From IMG/VR virus record IMGVR_UViG_3300028925_012323, positions 1 to 20,572 of that record: DNA of 20,572 nucleotides. One strand, written 5' to 3'. Each line of letters starts with the position of its first letter. The first letter of the stretch is position 1. The stretch is from a virus. The notes under the pieces were generated by a model. That model worked only from the letters and a program-made list of their open reading frames with translations. It was not told where the DNA came from and did no database searches. Positions 1 to 5,527 of this stretch are shown piece by piece. Both the position numbers and the translations under genes were made by a program.

Positions 1-52
1 GAAGAGTACAGAGAGGAAAGCGGACTGTTTTTCTGTTAAATTCTTGCTCACT

Positions 53-481
53 TTATTTCATCCTTGTAGCCACGCCGCCTTTACGATAGTCTTTGTGCCC
101 ATGTCGATACTTTGGACCTATGAGTGCGCCCTTTGCTGCACCTTTACGCTTTTTAGGTGGCGTAGTTAATTCAGGCCCTGTAGCTTTTTTCATTCTAATT
201 TTCTTTTCAGCCTTTGCTACACGAGCTAAATACTCCGCTTCTGACATATCTAGGCCGTGTTTTTTCCTCATTGTAGCATTAAACCACTTCGTAAATTCTG
301 GGCCAAGTTTTTGGTCTGACCCATACTGTCTACTACGCTGGGAGGTAAGAAAAGTTTTTAGGCCCTTATATTTGCCAGTCTTCTTATCATAAAATTTTGC
401 TGGAATAAGACCAGCATCTTCATAAGCCTTTATATCAATAGCATCTCCTTCTTCTTTATTTTGTTTTTTCTTGTCTGCCAT
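53..481 (-). CDS. small basic phage protein with YRHG/YRKGG tail, function unknown
   Basis: A 142-residue, Lys/Arg-rich, probably soluble protein with no signal peptide or membrane segment. I do not recognise a catalytic domain. The last 25 residues contain ALIGPKYRHGHKDYRKGG, which closely matches the C-terminal tail of the product at 3021-3653 (LIGPSYRHGRKEYRKGG). Basic tails ending in KGG are common in small proteins near the structural genes of marine phages, so a virion-associated or DNA-associated role is possible but unproven. It is the last gene seen in the leftward block, 18 bases after the lysozyme gene. ATG start; upstream on the minus strand is AAAGGATAAT, a usable ribosome site. 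No terminator is visible in bases 1-52. Confidence 0.8.
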   Translation of the reverse strand: MADKKKQNKEEGDAIDIKAYEDAGLIPAKFYDKKTGKYKGLKTFLTSQRSRQYGSDQKLGPEFTKWFNATMRKKHGLDMSEAEYLARVAKAEKKIRMKKATGPELTTPPKKRKGAAKGALIGPKYRHGHKDYRKGGVATRMK

Positions 482-499
482 CTTAATTATCCTTTTTCT

Positions 500-991
500 T
501 TAATTTAAGTATGTGCCATAATGCATGGAATGAGCTAAGTTAGTTGCTCTACTTTTTACTTGCTTTGCCCATTTAGAATCTAGCATTTCATCTGCTGCTT
601 TAGTATAGTCCTGCTGTTCTAATGCAGCCCACATGTTAATAAACTTGCATAGTCTAGGTACACCCATGTTAAATGCCATATCCATTAGTACTAGTTGTCT
701 AACAGAATCGATATGTTCAATAATAGGTTTTACCTTAGACAATTCCTTTTCTACAATACTAATATCTGTTTGTAAAAGAAAGTATGCATCCTCTTCTGTG
801 ATACCTTTTTCATAAATTTCTTCTACTGTTTTAGCTATTACATGCAGTTCAAGTTCAGAGAAGCCTCTATCTTTAACATTTCTTCCAATACCAATTGTAT
901 CAATACCTAAACTATCTTGATACACTTTCAACATAAGACCCTCATGTTTTACAAGTTGTTTAATTAAAACAGTAGTATTGAAAGACAGCAT
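500..991 (-). CDS. endolysin, GH24 (T4-type) lysozyme
   Basis: A 163-residue peptidoglycan muramidase of the T4 lysozyme (GH24) family, which cleaves the MurNAc-GlcNAc bond to release progeny. The catalytic triad is visible near the N-terminus: Glu17 (KHEGL), Asp26 (YQDS) and Thr32 (DTIGIG). The spacing of 9 and 6 residues is the same as in T4 lysozyme (E11, D20, T26). Length is typical for the family. There is no signal peptide or SAR-type N-terminal helix, so export should need a holin, which fits the membrane protein encoded immediately upstream (992-1312, stop and start abutting). Function is confident from the motif; bond specificity is inferred from the family. Confidence 0.93.
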   Translation of the reverse strand: MLSFNTTVLIKQLVKHEGLMLKVYQDSLGIDTIGIGRNVKDRGFSELELHVIAKTVEEIYEKGITEEDAYFLLQTDISIVEKELSKVKPIIEHIDSVRQLVLMDMAFNMGVPRLCKFINMWAALEQQDYTKAADEMLDSKWAKQVKSRATNLAHSMHYGTYLN

Positions 992-1312
992 CTACTTTTT
1001 TCTACGAGAGGTAGAGGATGGCTTACCTACGTACAAACCAAAAAAAGCAGCACCTGCACCTACAATAGTAGACATGAAGGCAGCTTGTGCATTACTAGGC
1101 GTAGGCAAAGCCATAAACCACATAGTGGATTGATAGAAAGAATATATATACGCTAGCATAATTAAACGAGGTACAGTACGGAATCTATCTAGTACATCTG
1201 CTATTTTATAATACCACGTGGATTCTTCTTCGTCCACCTCTGGTACTAGATCAGAAACAGAAAGATTATACTCTTTTGTGGTTTCAATTACCTTTACTTT
1301 ATCTTTTTTCAT
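992..1312 (-). CDS. putative holin, two membrane segments
   Basis: A 106-residue protein with a charged N-terminal cytoplasmic stretch (about 1-45), two hydrophobic segments (about 47-69 around RLIMLAYIYSFYQSTMWFMA and 77-96 around STIVGAGAAFFGLYVG) and a short basic C-terminus (SSTSRRKK). This is the layout of a class II holin, and it sits directly before the lysozyme gene with no gap. The sequence resembles proteins annotated as holins in marine podoviruses, from memory. It overlaps the preceding gene by ATGA, so translation is probably coupled. A second holin-like protein is encoded at 1518-1907, so which of the two makes the lethal pore, or whether one is an antiholin, cannot be told from sequence. 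Confidence 0.72.
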   Translation of the reverse strand: MKKDKVKVIETTKEYNLSVSDLVPEVDEEESTWYYKIADVLDRFRTVPRLIMLAYIYSFYQSTMWFMALPTPSNAQAAFMSTIVGAGAAFFGLYVGKPSSTSRRKK

Positions 1313-1518
1313 GTAGCATTATTCCCATAAATCTCTTGTAATTCTTTAAATGGAATATTCAATAATCGTGAACCATACTCAAGTTGTCCTTTAGACAAAG
1401 TATTAAAATTTTTTGTATTATACTTTTTCTGTAATATTTTATTAACTTTATTAATACGAGAATTGCTAGGATTTTTTATTTGCCCAGAATAATTCATAAT
1501 ATCTTTACGTGTCCACAT
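1309..1518 (-). CDS. small basic protein of unknown function in lysis cassette
   Basis: A 69-residue soluble, Lys/Asn-rich protein that I do not recognise. It begins MWTRKDIMNYSGQI and has no transmembrane segment or cysteine. Its start shares one base with the stop of the holin-like gene at 1518-1907, and its stop overlaps the start of the next holin-like gene (ATGA). It is therefore locked into the lysis operon by overlaps on both sides, which supports it being translated. Conserved position between two holin-like genes suggests a lysis-timing or structural accessory role, but that is only context. Confidence 0.72.
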   Translation of the reverse strand: MWTRKDIMNYSGQIKNPSNSRINKVNKILQKKYNTKNFNTLSKGQLEYGSRLLNIPFKELQEIYGNNAT

Positions 1519-1907
1519 TATTTTTTCTTCCCAAAAAATTTAGTAGCACCCCTAACCCCAAAGCTAGCGGCAATTATTACCCCTAAACTATACTGATACC
1601 ACTCAGGCATTTTTTCTAATTGGGTAAAGCCATTCTGTACAATCTCTTCTCCACCGGGAATAAAAGCTAAGATCAATGGTATGGAAAATAAAATTACTAG
1701 CCACTCATCTTTCCAACTATTCTGTGATCCTTTAATCGCCTCTAAGTCCCAGTCAATCTCACCAGTAGCTTGCTTTTGCATAATGGTTGCCTTAGCCTTA
1801 GCTTCAGCTACCTTAACTTCATTATTTGCTTTTGATGTAGCTAGCTGCCCTTCTAAAAAGGTACTAGCTAAACCAGCAATCGGACCTATTAATGCGCTTA
1901 GTATCAT
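1518..1907 (-). CDS. 3-TM holin-like protein (GTA_holin_3TM type)
   Basis: A 129-residue protein resembling the GTA 'holin of 3TMs' family found in marine phages and gene transfer agents. The N-terminus MILSALIGPIAGLASTFLEG is a first amphipathic or hydrophobic helix. A helical charged region (about 25-60, KVAEAKAKATIMQKQ) follows, then WKDEWLVILFSIPLILAFIP as the second membrane segment, LEKMPEWYQYSLGVIIAASF as the third, and a basic C-terminus. The DEWL...P...MPEWY pattern is the part I recognise. It overlaps its neighbours by ATGA (upstream) and one base (downstream). Role in lysis is inferred from family and position; some relatives are annotated only as structural proteins. Confidence 0.7.
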   Translation of the reverse strand: MILSALIGPIAGLASTFLEGQLATSKANNEVKVAEAKAKATIMQKQATGEIDWDLEAIKGSQNSWKDEWLVILFSIPLILAFIPGGEEIVQNGFTQLEKMPEWYQYSLGVIIAASFGVRGATKFFGKKK

Positions 1908-2068
1908 TTTTTTGTAGCACTCGCTAATTCGTATGCTTGTAAAACAGCTACAGCTTTTTTATGTTTAGCATGAAACACCACATTAACCCAACCAAAGGGT
2001 TTGGCTAAAGCTAAATATACTCTAGCTTTGTACCTGTAGTACGTAATTTTAATACACGTTTTAAACAT
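1904..2068 (-). CDS. 54-residue basic small protein of unknown function
   Basis: A short gene that fits the operon exactly. ATG at 2066-2068 lies 8 bases after the hsp20 stop, and TGA at 1904-1906 overlaps the ATG of the 3-TM holin-like gene (ATGA). The 54-residue product starts MFKTCIKITYYRYKARVYLA and ends YELASATKK. It is basic and aromatic-rich with a moderately hydrophobic centre (KPFGWVNVVFHAKHKK), and has no domain I recognise. The precise overlap with the following gene is the main evidence that it is real. The ribosome site (TTGGAT) is weak, consistent with coupling to hsp20. Confidence 0.62.
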   Translation of the reverse strand: MFKTCIKITYYRYKARVYLALAKPFGWVNVVFHAKHKKAVAVLQAYELASATKK

Positions 2069-2076
2069 TTTAAATA

Positions 2077-2526
2077 TTATCCAATTTTAATTGTTTTTCT
2101 ATTCTTGCATTCTTCTTTTAAGAAGCTAATACTGAGTACACCATTTTCTAATGTCGCCTCTGTTATTTTTATATTAGGGGCAATGTTAAAGTTACGAGTA
2201 AACACTCGCTGTGCTAATCCACCATAGTGAAGCACTGTAGAATGTTTCGCATTGTCATTACTTTTAATAATACCTTTAACGGTAAGCTTACCATCTTCTT
2301 CAAAGATTTCAATTTCGTCTTTAGTAAAACCTGCTACAGCCATATCAATACGATATGAGTTGTTAGTTTTATCTTCAGTAAGGTTATACGGTGGGTAGTT
2401 ACTTGTTGGCATAGGGGTAGTAAACAACCAGTTGTCAGCAAACCCTACAGACATTTTATGGAATAACTCTTTAACATGGGCATCCATGCGGCCCATTTGA
2501 TCTTTTGCACCTATATTAGTATTCAT
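2077..2526 (-). CDS. hsp20: small heat shock protein (Hsp20/alpha-crystallin family)
   Basis: A 149-residue ATP-independent chaperone of the IbpA/Hsp20 family, which binds unfolding proteins and keeps them refoldable. The alpha-crystallin domain spans about 40-135. PPYNLTEDKTNNSYRIDMAV opens it, followed by GFTKDEIEIFEEDGKLTVKG, a loop, and the signature TLENGVLSISFLKEE. The C-terminal I-x-I anchor is present as KTIKIG. Length and order are normal for the family. ATG has a good ribosome site (AAAGGAGAAATGAA). Unlike its tightly packed neighbours it has a 138-base leader with its own promoter-like elements. Hsp20 genes are known in cyanophages; here it may aid virion assembly or protect host or phage proteins (inference). 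Confidence 0.93.
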   Translation of the reverse strand: MNTNIGAKDQMGRMDAHVKELFHKMSVGFADNWLFTTPMPTSNYPPYNLTEDKTNNSYRIDMAVAGFTKDEIEIFEEDGKLTVKGIIKSNDNAKHSTVLHYGGLAQRVFTRNFNIAPNIKITEATLENGVLSISFLKEECKNRKTIKIG

Positions 2527-2565
2527 ATTTCATTTCTCCTTTTCAGCGAGTACATGTACACTCCT

Positions 2566-2618
2566 ATTATAGCAAGTATACATATATATAATATATTATT
2601 TTACAATAGCATTGTCAA
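2566..2618 (-). promoter_or_regulatory. sigma70-like promoter(s) for hsp20 and lysis genes
   Basis: On the minus strand TTGACA (2613-2618) is followed after 17 bases by TATATT (2590-2595), a near-consensus sigma70 pair. A second element, an extended -10 TGCTATAAT, lies at 2566-2574. Just downstream is the perfect 10-bp palindrome GTACATGTAC (2550-2559), which could be an operator near the transcription start. Sequence evidence only. Confidence 0.68.
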
Positions 2619-2642
2619 GTTTTTTATCACTTAACTTTATAT

Positions 2643-2659
2643 TCCTGTACGTGACAGGA
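2643..2659 (-). other. small hairpin after the Cys-rich gene
   Basis: TCCTGT-ACGTG-ACAGGA forms a 6-bp stem with a 5-base loop a few bases past the stop of the Cys-rich gene. No U-run follows on either strand, so it is not a canonical intrinsic terminator. It could be a transcript 3' end stabiliser or chance. Confidence 0.3.
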
Positions 2660-2664
2660 TACTA

Positions 2665-2790
2665 TCAGACACTCCAGCCTTCTTCAGACTTTTCCATAGG
2701 CACCCTGACGCACTCACACATTTCAGGAGTACAGTTTTTACAAGAACACTCTTCTGGACATTGATTACAGGTACAGTTTTTACATGCCAT
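2665..2790 (-). CDS. Cys-rich, metallothionein-like microprotein (41 residues)
   Basis: A 41-residue protein with nine cysteines in its first 27 residues: C3, C6, C8, C11, C15, C17, C20, C25 and C27. They are arranged as CxxCxCxxC...CxCxxC....CxC, with CKNCT occurring twice. The C-terminal 14 residues are Cys-free and acidic. This density of CxC and CxxC is what metallothioneins use to bind Zn, Cd or Cu as thiolate clusters, so metal binding is a reasonable inference. The cysteine codons are almost all TGT, one TGC. ATG lies 3 bases after the stop of the preceding gene, which points to coupled translation in the leftward operon. Too short for most gene callers; I cannot exclude another Cys-rich family. 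Confidence 0.68.
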   Translation of the reverse strand: MACKNCTCNQCPEECSCKNCTPEMCECVRVPMEKSEEGWSV

Positions 2791-2793
2791 TAT

Positions 2794-3021
2794 TTATAAA
2801 TCCCACATCTTAGTTAATAGGTTAGAAGTAGTCACAGCGCGCTTACGACTTCGTGCCTTATACTTACGTTTAGGAAAGTGTTTATCTAAGAAATTTTTTG
2901 ACATCTTACTTTTAGAAAACAACCCGCCTGCCCGATAATCTTTATTGACTACTTTAGCTTTAGCAGCAGCTTTATAACCCGCCTTTGTATACGGATAATG
3001 TTTATCTCCTACTTGTGGCAT
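2794..3021 (-). CDS. small basic phage protein with YRAGG motif, unknown
   Basis: A 75-residue very basic protein. The N-terminus MPQVGDKHYPYTKAGYKAA resembles a segment often seen in small marine phage proteins (VGxKxFPYTxxGKxxA, from memory). It also carries KDYRAGGLF, related to the YRKGG tails of the products at 53-481 and 3021-3653. No membrane segment or enzyme motif. Its ATG shares one base with the stop of the upstream gene (TAATG), and it is followed 3 bases later by the Cys-rich gene. Likely a structural or DNA-associated accessory protein; not established. Confidence 0.78.
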   Translation of the reverse strand: MPQVGDKHYPYTKAGYKAAAKAKVVNKDYRAGGLFSKSKMSKNFLDKHFPKRKYKARSRKRAVTTSNLLTKMWDL

Positions 3022-3653
3022 TAGTAAAACATCCCTCCTTTACGGTATTCTTTACGGCCATGCCTATAAGATGGCCCTATGAGGCCACCTCTTTTCATTA
3101 CCATGCCTTCTTTAGGATTCCACTGACGCTGACCCTCTTTCATAATCTGTCCTACCTCTTTTTCAGTACGTGCCTTAGAGTCAATGGCCCTTTGCAGTCG
3201 TAGAATCTGACTAGTTTTTTCTTTCGCTGATAATTCTTTTCCTATACGCCCACTTTTTACACTTGTAATCATTTTCTTTAATTCGGTAATATTATGATTT
3301 TCAGCAAGATGTTTAGCTGAAACACCACGAAGTACAGGGCCGGGATCACTCTTTTGCTGAACGTGCCCTTGCCAACCAGCGCCTCTTTCTACAACACGCC
3401 CTTTTACAGGAGTACCGGGAGGTAGCTTTAAATACTGACGCAATTTATCTTCTTGGTCAGCTTTCCATTTTGCTTCTGCTACCCGTCCTTTTTCTATACG
3501 GGCTTCATTGGCTGCAGCAGCGCCTGCTGGTCGCCCATCATCTCCTTTTGCTCGTAATGCTCTTAGTTTTCTTACTCGTGCCCTATTAGCTGCATCACCT
3601 GTTAATGCTTTTACACCCGCAATAACTTTTTTAGCTACTTTTTTCTTAACCAT
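3021..3653 (-). CDS. basic phage protein, longer copy of a tandem duplicate
   Basis: A 210-residue strongly basic, helical protein. The N-terminus MVKKKVAKKVIAGVKALTGD is nearly identical to that of the next gene upstream (3660-3923). Its region GQRQWNPKEGMVMKRGGL also matches that neighbour's GQRQYDSASGMVMNKGGL, so the two share both ends and differ in the middle. After this comes a tail LIGPSYRHGRKEYRKGG, shared with the product at 53-481. The middle contains RAAGAA/EAR-type helical sequence and KHLAENHNITELKKMITSVK. No enzyme signature. Probably virion- or DNA-associated (inference from charge and position). Confidence 0.8.
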   Translation of the reverse strand: MVKKKVAKKVIAGVKALTGDAANRARVRKLRALRAKGDDGRPAGAAAANEARIEKGRVAEAKWKADQEDKLRQYLKLPPGTPVKGRVVERGAGWQGHVQQKSDPGPVLRGVSAKHLAENHNITELKKMITSVKSGRIGKELSAKEKTSQILRLQRAIDSKARTEKEVGQIMKEGQRQWNPKEGMVMKRGGLIGPSYRHGRKEYRKGGMFY

Positions 3654-3670
3654 CTTAAATCATTTCTTCT
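3591..3670 (-). repeat. 80-bp direct repeat, copy A (gene start duplication)
   Basis: Matches 3861-3940 at an exact 270-bp offset with only a few mismatches. It covers the first codons of one basic-protein gene plus about 17 bases upstream, including the ribosome-site region. The longest identical run starts at TTTTACACCCGCAATAAC. Confidence 0.9.
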
Positions 3671-3923
3671 TATTCTTTTTAGCCAAACCACCTTTATTCA
3701 TTACCATACCAGATGCAGAATCATACTGACGTTGACCCGAATCCATAAGATATTTCATATCCTTCTCTGTACTTTTTTTCTCTTTAGCAGCCTTAGCCTT
3801 AGCCTTAGCTGCTTTATCTTTCTTACTTTTAGCTAGCTTACGTGCTCGTGCTCTTTTGGCTGCATCACCTGTTAAATCTTTTACACCCGCAATAACTTTT
3901 TTAGCTACTTTTTTCTTAACCAT
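3660..3923 (-). CDS. basic phage protein, shorter copy of a tandem duplicate
   Basis: An 87-residue Lys/Ala-rich protein, essentially a compressed version of its downstream neighbour. It shares the N-terminus (MVKKKVAKKVIAGVKDLTGD, AxRARxRKL) and a C-terminal block (GQRQYDSASGMVMNKGGLA) but has a short KAKAKAAKEKK linker between them, and ends KKNKKK. It lacks the YRHG...YRKGG tail of the longer copy. The composition suggests nucleic-acid binding. ATG start with AGAAGGAA about 12 bases upstream. The gap to the next gene is 6 bases. Function unknown. Confidence 0.78.
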   Translation of the reverse strand: MVKKKVAKKVIAGVKDLTGDAAKRARARKLAKSKKDKAAKAKAKAAKEKKSTEKDMKYLMDSGQRQYDSASGMVMNKGGLAKKNKKK

Positions 3924-3940
3924 CTTAAATCATTCCTTCT
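3861..3940 (-). repeat. 80-bp direct repeat, copy B (gene start duplication)
   Basis: Partner of 3591-3670. It covers the start of the shorter basic-protein gene and its upstream ribosome-site region. Differences are confined to GTTAAT/GTTAAA-type changes and one T/C. Confidence 0.9.
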
Positions 3941-4131
3941 AATTTTAAAGCGCCTTCTACATGCGCTAACGTATAGCGAACTCCTGTGTCCGCTTCTATA
4001 GCTGCTCTCACATAGAATACATCACTCTGTGGTATATGTAGTTTAGTAAAGGAGCCAGCATGTGCAGCTACAAAGAAGTCTTCTAATACGGATTCTGAGG
4101 CTGTAGGATATAGTTTTACTGATTTTTTCAC
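3925..4131 (-). CDS. conserved-looking small phage protein, unknown function
   Basis: A 68-residue acidic to neutral protein and the first gene of the leftward operon. The start is GTG at 4129-4131; an in-frame TAA sits directly before it and no in-frame ATG follows near the N-terminus, so GTG is forced. The sequence pattern YPTASESVLEDFFVAAHAG ... LHIPQSDVFYVRAAIEADTG ... HVEGALKLEGM reminds me of a short protein found near structural genes in other marine phages, but I cannot name it. The ribosome site is poor. The leader from the promoter at about 4322-4350 would be about 185 bases long and contains two operator-like dyads. Confidence 0.75.
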   Translation of the reverse strand: MKKSVKLYPTASESVLEDFFVAAHAGSFTKLHIPQSDVFYVRAAIEADTGVRYTLAHVEGALKLEGMI

Positions 4132-4231
4132 TTATGTCAATCTTTTTATTACGAAATATAAAAATAATTATACATAAAGTTATTATACCTTAAATATTAT
4201 AATAGATTTTTATTTTAAGAAGGGGGAAAGT

Positions 4232-4251
4232 GTCACTTAAAGTGATCACTT
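4232..4251. promoter_or_regulatory. operator-like dyad O1
   Basis: GTCACTTAAAGTGATCACTT: a 13-bp perfect dyad (TCACTT-A-AAGTGA, 4233-4245) followed by a third TCACTT half-site. It is the mirror image of the site at 4295-4315. It lies in the leader of the leftward transcript. Probably a repressor or activator site. Confidence 0.65.
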
Positions 4252-4294
4252 CTGTGTTTCTTTTTTTAATATTTAAGTACTTTTGAAAACAACT

Positions 4295-4315
4295 AAGTGA
4301 TTCACTTAAAGTGAC
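4295..4315. promoter_or_regulatory. operator-like dyad O2 at leftward transcription start
   Basis: AAGTGA-T followed by the same 13-bp dyad TCACTT-A-AAGTGA (4302-4314) and C. It is nearly the reverse complement of O1, so each site has three half-sites arranged in opposite orientation. It overlaps the predicted start point of the leftward promoter at 4322-4350, so a bound protein should block or modulate transcription (inference). Confidence 0.68.
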
Positions 4316-4321
4316 CCTACT

Positions 4322-4350
4322 GTTATACCATTATTTAAATACTGTGTCAA
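4322..4350 (-). promoter_or_regulatory. leftward sigma70 promoter for structural/lysis block
   Basis: On the minus strand: TTGACA (4345-4350), a 17-base spacer, then TATAAC (4322-4327), matching consensus at 11 of 12 positions. Predicted start about 4315, inside O2. It would drive the leftward operon beginning at 4131. Confidence 0.75.
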
Positions 4351-4488
4351 GTAAAAAATGCATACACTTTTATGTATTTGTAATAGGACATGTGTACACA
4401 CTAAGTACAAATATATTAACAGTAGTCTTCGTGGTTAACAGTCTCATTTTCCTGATCTGTGAGTATGTGTGTATATAATAACGGTGGG

Positions 4489-4502
4489 GGGCCGGGTGGC
4501 CC
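4489..4502. other. GC-rich hairpin in AT-rich control region
   Basis: GGGCC-GGGT-GGCCC, a perfect 5-bp GC stem with a 4-base loop inside a short GC-rich island (about 4484-4520) that stands out from its surroundings. No U-run follows on either strand, so it is not a typical terminator. Confidence 0.4.
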
Positions 4503-4573
4503 ACGCCCCGCCCTGCGCACGCTATACATGGGGTATGTGTAACAATGTATGTCATGTAGCGCCACATAATATA

Positions 4574-4624
4574 CGATAACCCGTTGTATTATAGGCATGT
4601 TATCGATACAGGCCAACTGTTGGC
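4574..4624. promoter_or_regulatory. inverted repeat and palindrome upstream of early genes
   Basis: CGATAAC (4574-4580) and GTTATCG (4599-4605) form a 7-bp inverted repeat with 18 bases between. Immediately after it is the 13-bp palindrome GCCAACTGTTGGC (4612-4624). The latter resembles the core CCAACCTTGG of the repeated early-region element. Operator-like; no protein can be assigned. Confidence 0.4.
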
Positions 4625-4688
4625 TTAACAGTGACAGGCATATTTGGGGCTTGTAAAGTGAAGCATTTGAGAATGGCCAAAAACAACC

Positions 4689-4940
4689 ATGCCGATGCAT
4701 ATTACCTCACCACCAACCTTGGTGCTAAATACCCTATCCCCCATTCGCAAAGTCCTCTTACCTGCTACCTCGTGCGAAGCTACGCTTTCCTGCGAAGTTC
4801 ACGCTAAGAGGGGAGCAGCTAATCAAAGCAAAATAACCGTTGACATCGATCTGCCAACCCCTTACGTTGTTCTTAGTGATTTTACTCTCGAACTAGTGAG
4901 AGAGTTAAATCACTTAGAACAACTAGGAGAAGTACCATGA
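4689..4940 (+). CDS. first early gene, unknown 83-residue protein
   Basis: Open frame of 83 residues whose TGA overlaps the ATG of the next gene (ATGA). The C-terminal two thirds (KVLLPATSCEATLSCEVHAK ... ITVDIDLPTPYVVLSDFTLE) read like a real beta-rich protein, so this frame is favoured over the others. The start is uncertain: ATG 4689 has no ribosome site, and GTG 4722 lies inside the first copy of the repeated CCAACCTTGG element. A different overlapping frame, 4673-4807, encodes 44 residues containing TTNLGAK from that element. Function unknown; no domain recognised. Confidence 0.55.
   Translation: MPMHITSPPTLVLNTLSPIRKVLLPATSCEATLSCEVHAKRGAANQSKITVDIDLPTPYVVLSDFTLELVRELNHLEQLGEVP
4713..4730 (+). 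repeat. early-region NLGA element, copy 1
   Basis: CCAACCTTGGTGCTAAAT preceded by CACCA, so this copy also forms a CACCAA-CC-TTGGTG dyad. In one frame it reads ACC ACC AAC CTT GGT GCT AAA (TTNLGAK). Confidence 0.85.
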
Positions 4941-5527
4941 CCACCGAAACCCAAACCACCCCAATTCTCGTCACCGAAGCAATTGCAACCGAAGGCAAAG
5001 CGTTGGCCGTACTGGACAAGACCCGTGAGAGCAAAGCTCGTCGGGACTTCCGCAAAGACATCTCAGCCGATGGTGGCTTCCTATGGCGGTTAGGTTCACT
5101 GATGGTTGAGCTTCGTAAAGACTTAGACGAAGGTTCACGAGTTTCGTCCAAGCTCATCAAGGCGGCTGGCGTTGCATCAATCCCTGCTGCAAGGCGAAGC
5201 GAAGCTCATCGGCTTGTAACAACATGGGATGCAATCGATGCTTTCCTGAAAGCCAAAGGCAGCAAGGCAACGTCACTGACGTGGATATTCGCCGAGATGG
5301 ACAAGCAAGCGAAGCTCGATGAAGCGGACAACAGCGAAGCTCAAAGCGAAGGTGAAGGCGATGAAGGCGAAGGCGATGCGGAACATGGTGATCCGCTTAC
5401 ACTGGACATGATGGTTGGCAGCTTCATTGCTCACCTGAAAGATTGCGGTTTCACGGTTGAACAAGCAATGGACGCCATGATAGAAACTCAAATGCAAGCA
5501 ACCGCTTCATTAGAAGACGCTGCCTAA
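4937..5527 (+). CDS. early protein with acidic linker, unknown function
   Basis: A 196-residue mostly helical, soluble protein. Residues 1-30 are Thr-rich. About 30-130 form a helical region with basic patches (ESKARRDFRKDI, GSRVSSKLIKAAGV, IPAARRSEAHRLV). About 133-152 is a low-complexity acidic linker (SEGEGDEGEGDAEHGD), and the last 45 residues are another helical domain. It is visibly more G+C-rich than the leftward block and reuses GCGAAG/GAAGGC codon pairs, hinting at a different history. Good ribosome site (TAGGAGAAGTACC-ATG). As the first sizeable rightward gene beside the control region it could be a regulator or host-takeover factor, but I see no clear helix-turn-helix. Confidence 0.85.
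   Translation: MTTETQTTPILVTEAIATEGKALAVLDKTRESKARRDFRKDISADGGFLWRLGSLMVELRKDLDEGSRVSSKLIKAAGVASIPAARRSEAHRLVTTWDAIDAFLKAKGSKATSLTWIFAEMDKQAKLDEADNSEAQSEGEGDEGEGDAEHGDPLTLDMMVGSFIAHLKDCGFTVEQAMDAMIETQMQATASLEDAA

Larger units (their letters stand above)
4132..4672. other. divergent control region between leftward and rightward blocks
   Basis: About 540 bases without a convincing gene. The left half is very AT-rich and holds two mirrored operator-like dyads and a consensus leftward promoter. The right half holds a perfect palindrome TGTGTACACA (4391-4400), a short GC-rich island with a hairpin (4489-4502), an inverted repeat CGATAAC...GTTATCG (4574-4605) and the palindrome GCCAACTGTTGGC (4612-4624). 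A TATAAT at 4474-4479 is a possible rightward -10, but I find no good -35 for it. This is the expected place for a lysis/lysogeny or early/late switch (inference). Confidence 0.7.

Noticed and set aside
93-392. Plus-strand frame opposite the first leftward gene, and similar opposite-strand frames at 633, 1681, 2985 and 3508
   Set aside because: Shadows of minus-strand genes with hydrophobic composition and no ribosome sites or operon context.
2619-2664. Intrinsic terminator after the Cys-rich gene
   Set aside because: The hairpin at 2643-2659 lacks a following U-run on the minus strand.
4370-4700. Two overlapping minus-strand open frames (4370-4567, 4416-4700)
   Set aside because: They cross the control region's dyads and GC island, have low-complexity Cys/His/Pro-rich products with no ribosome site, and do not fit either operon.
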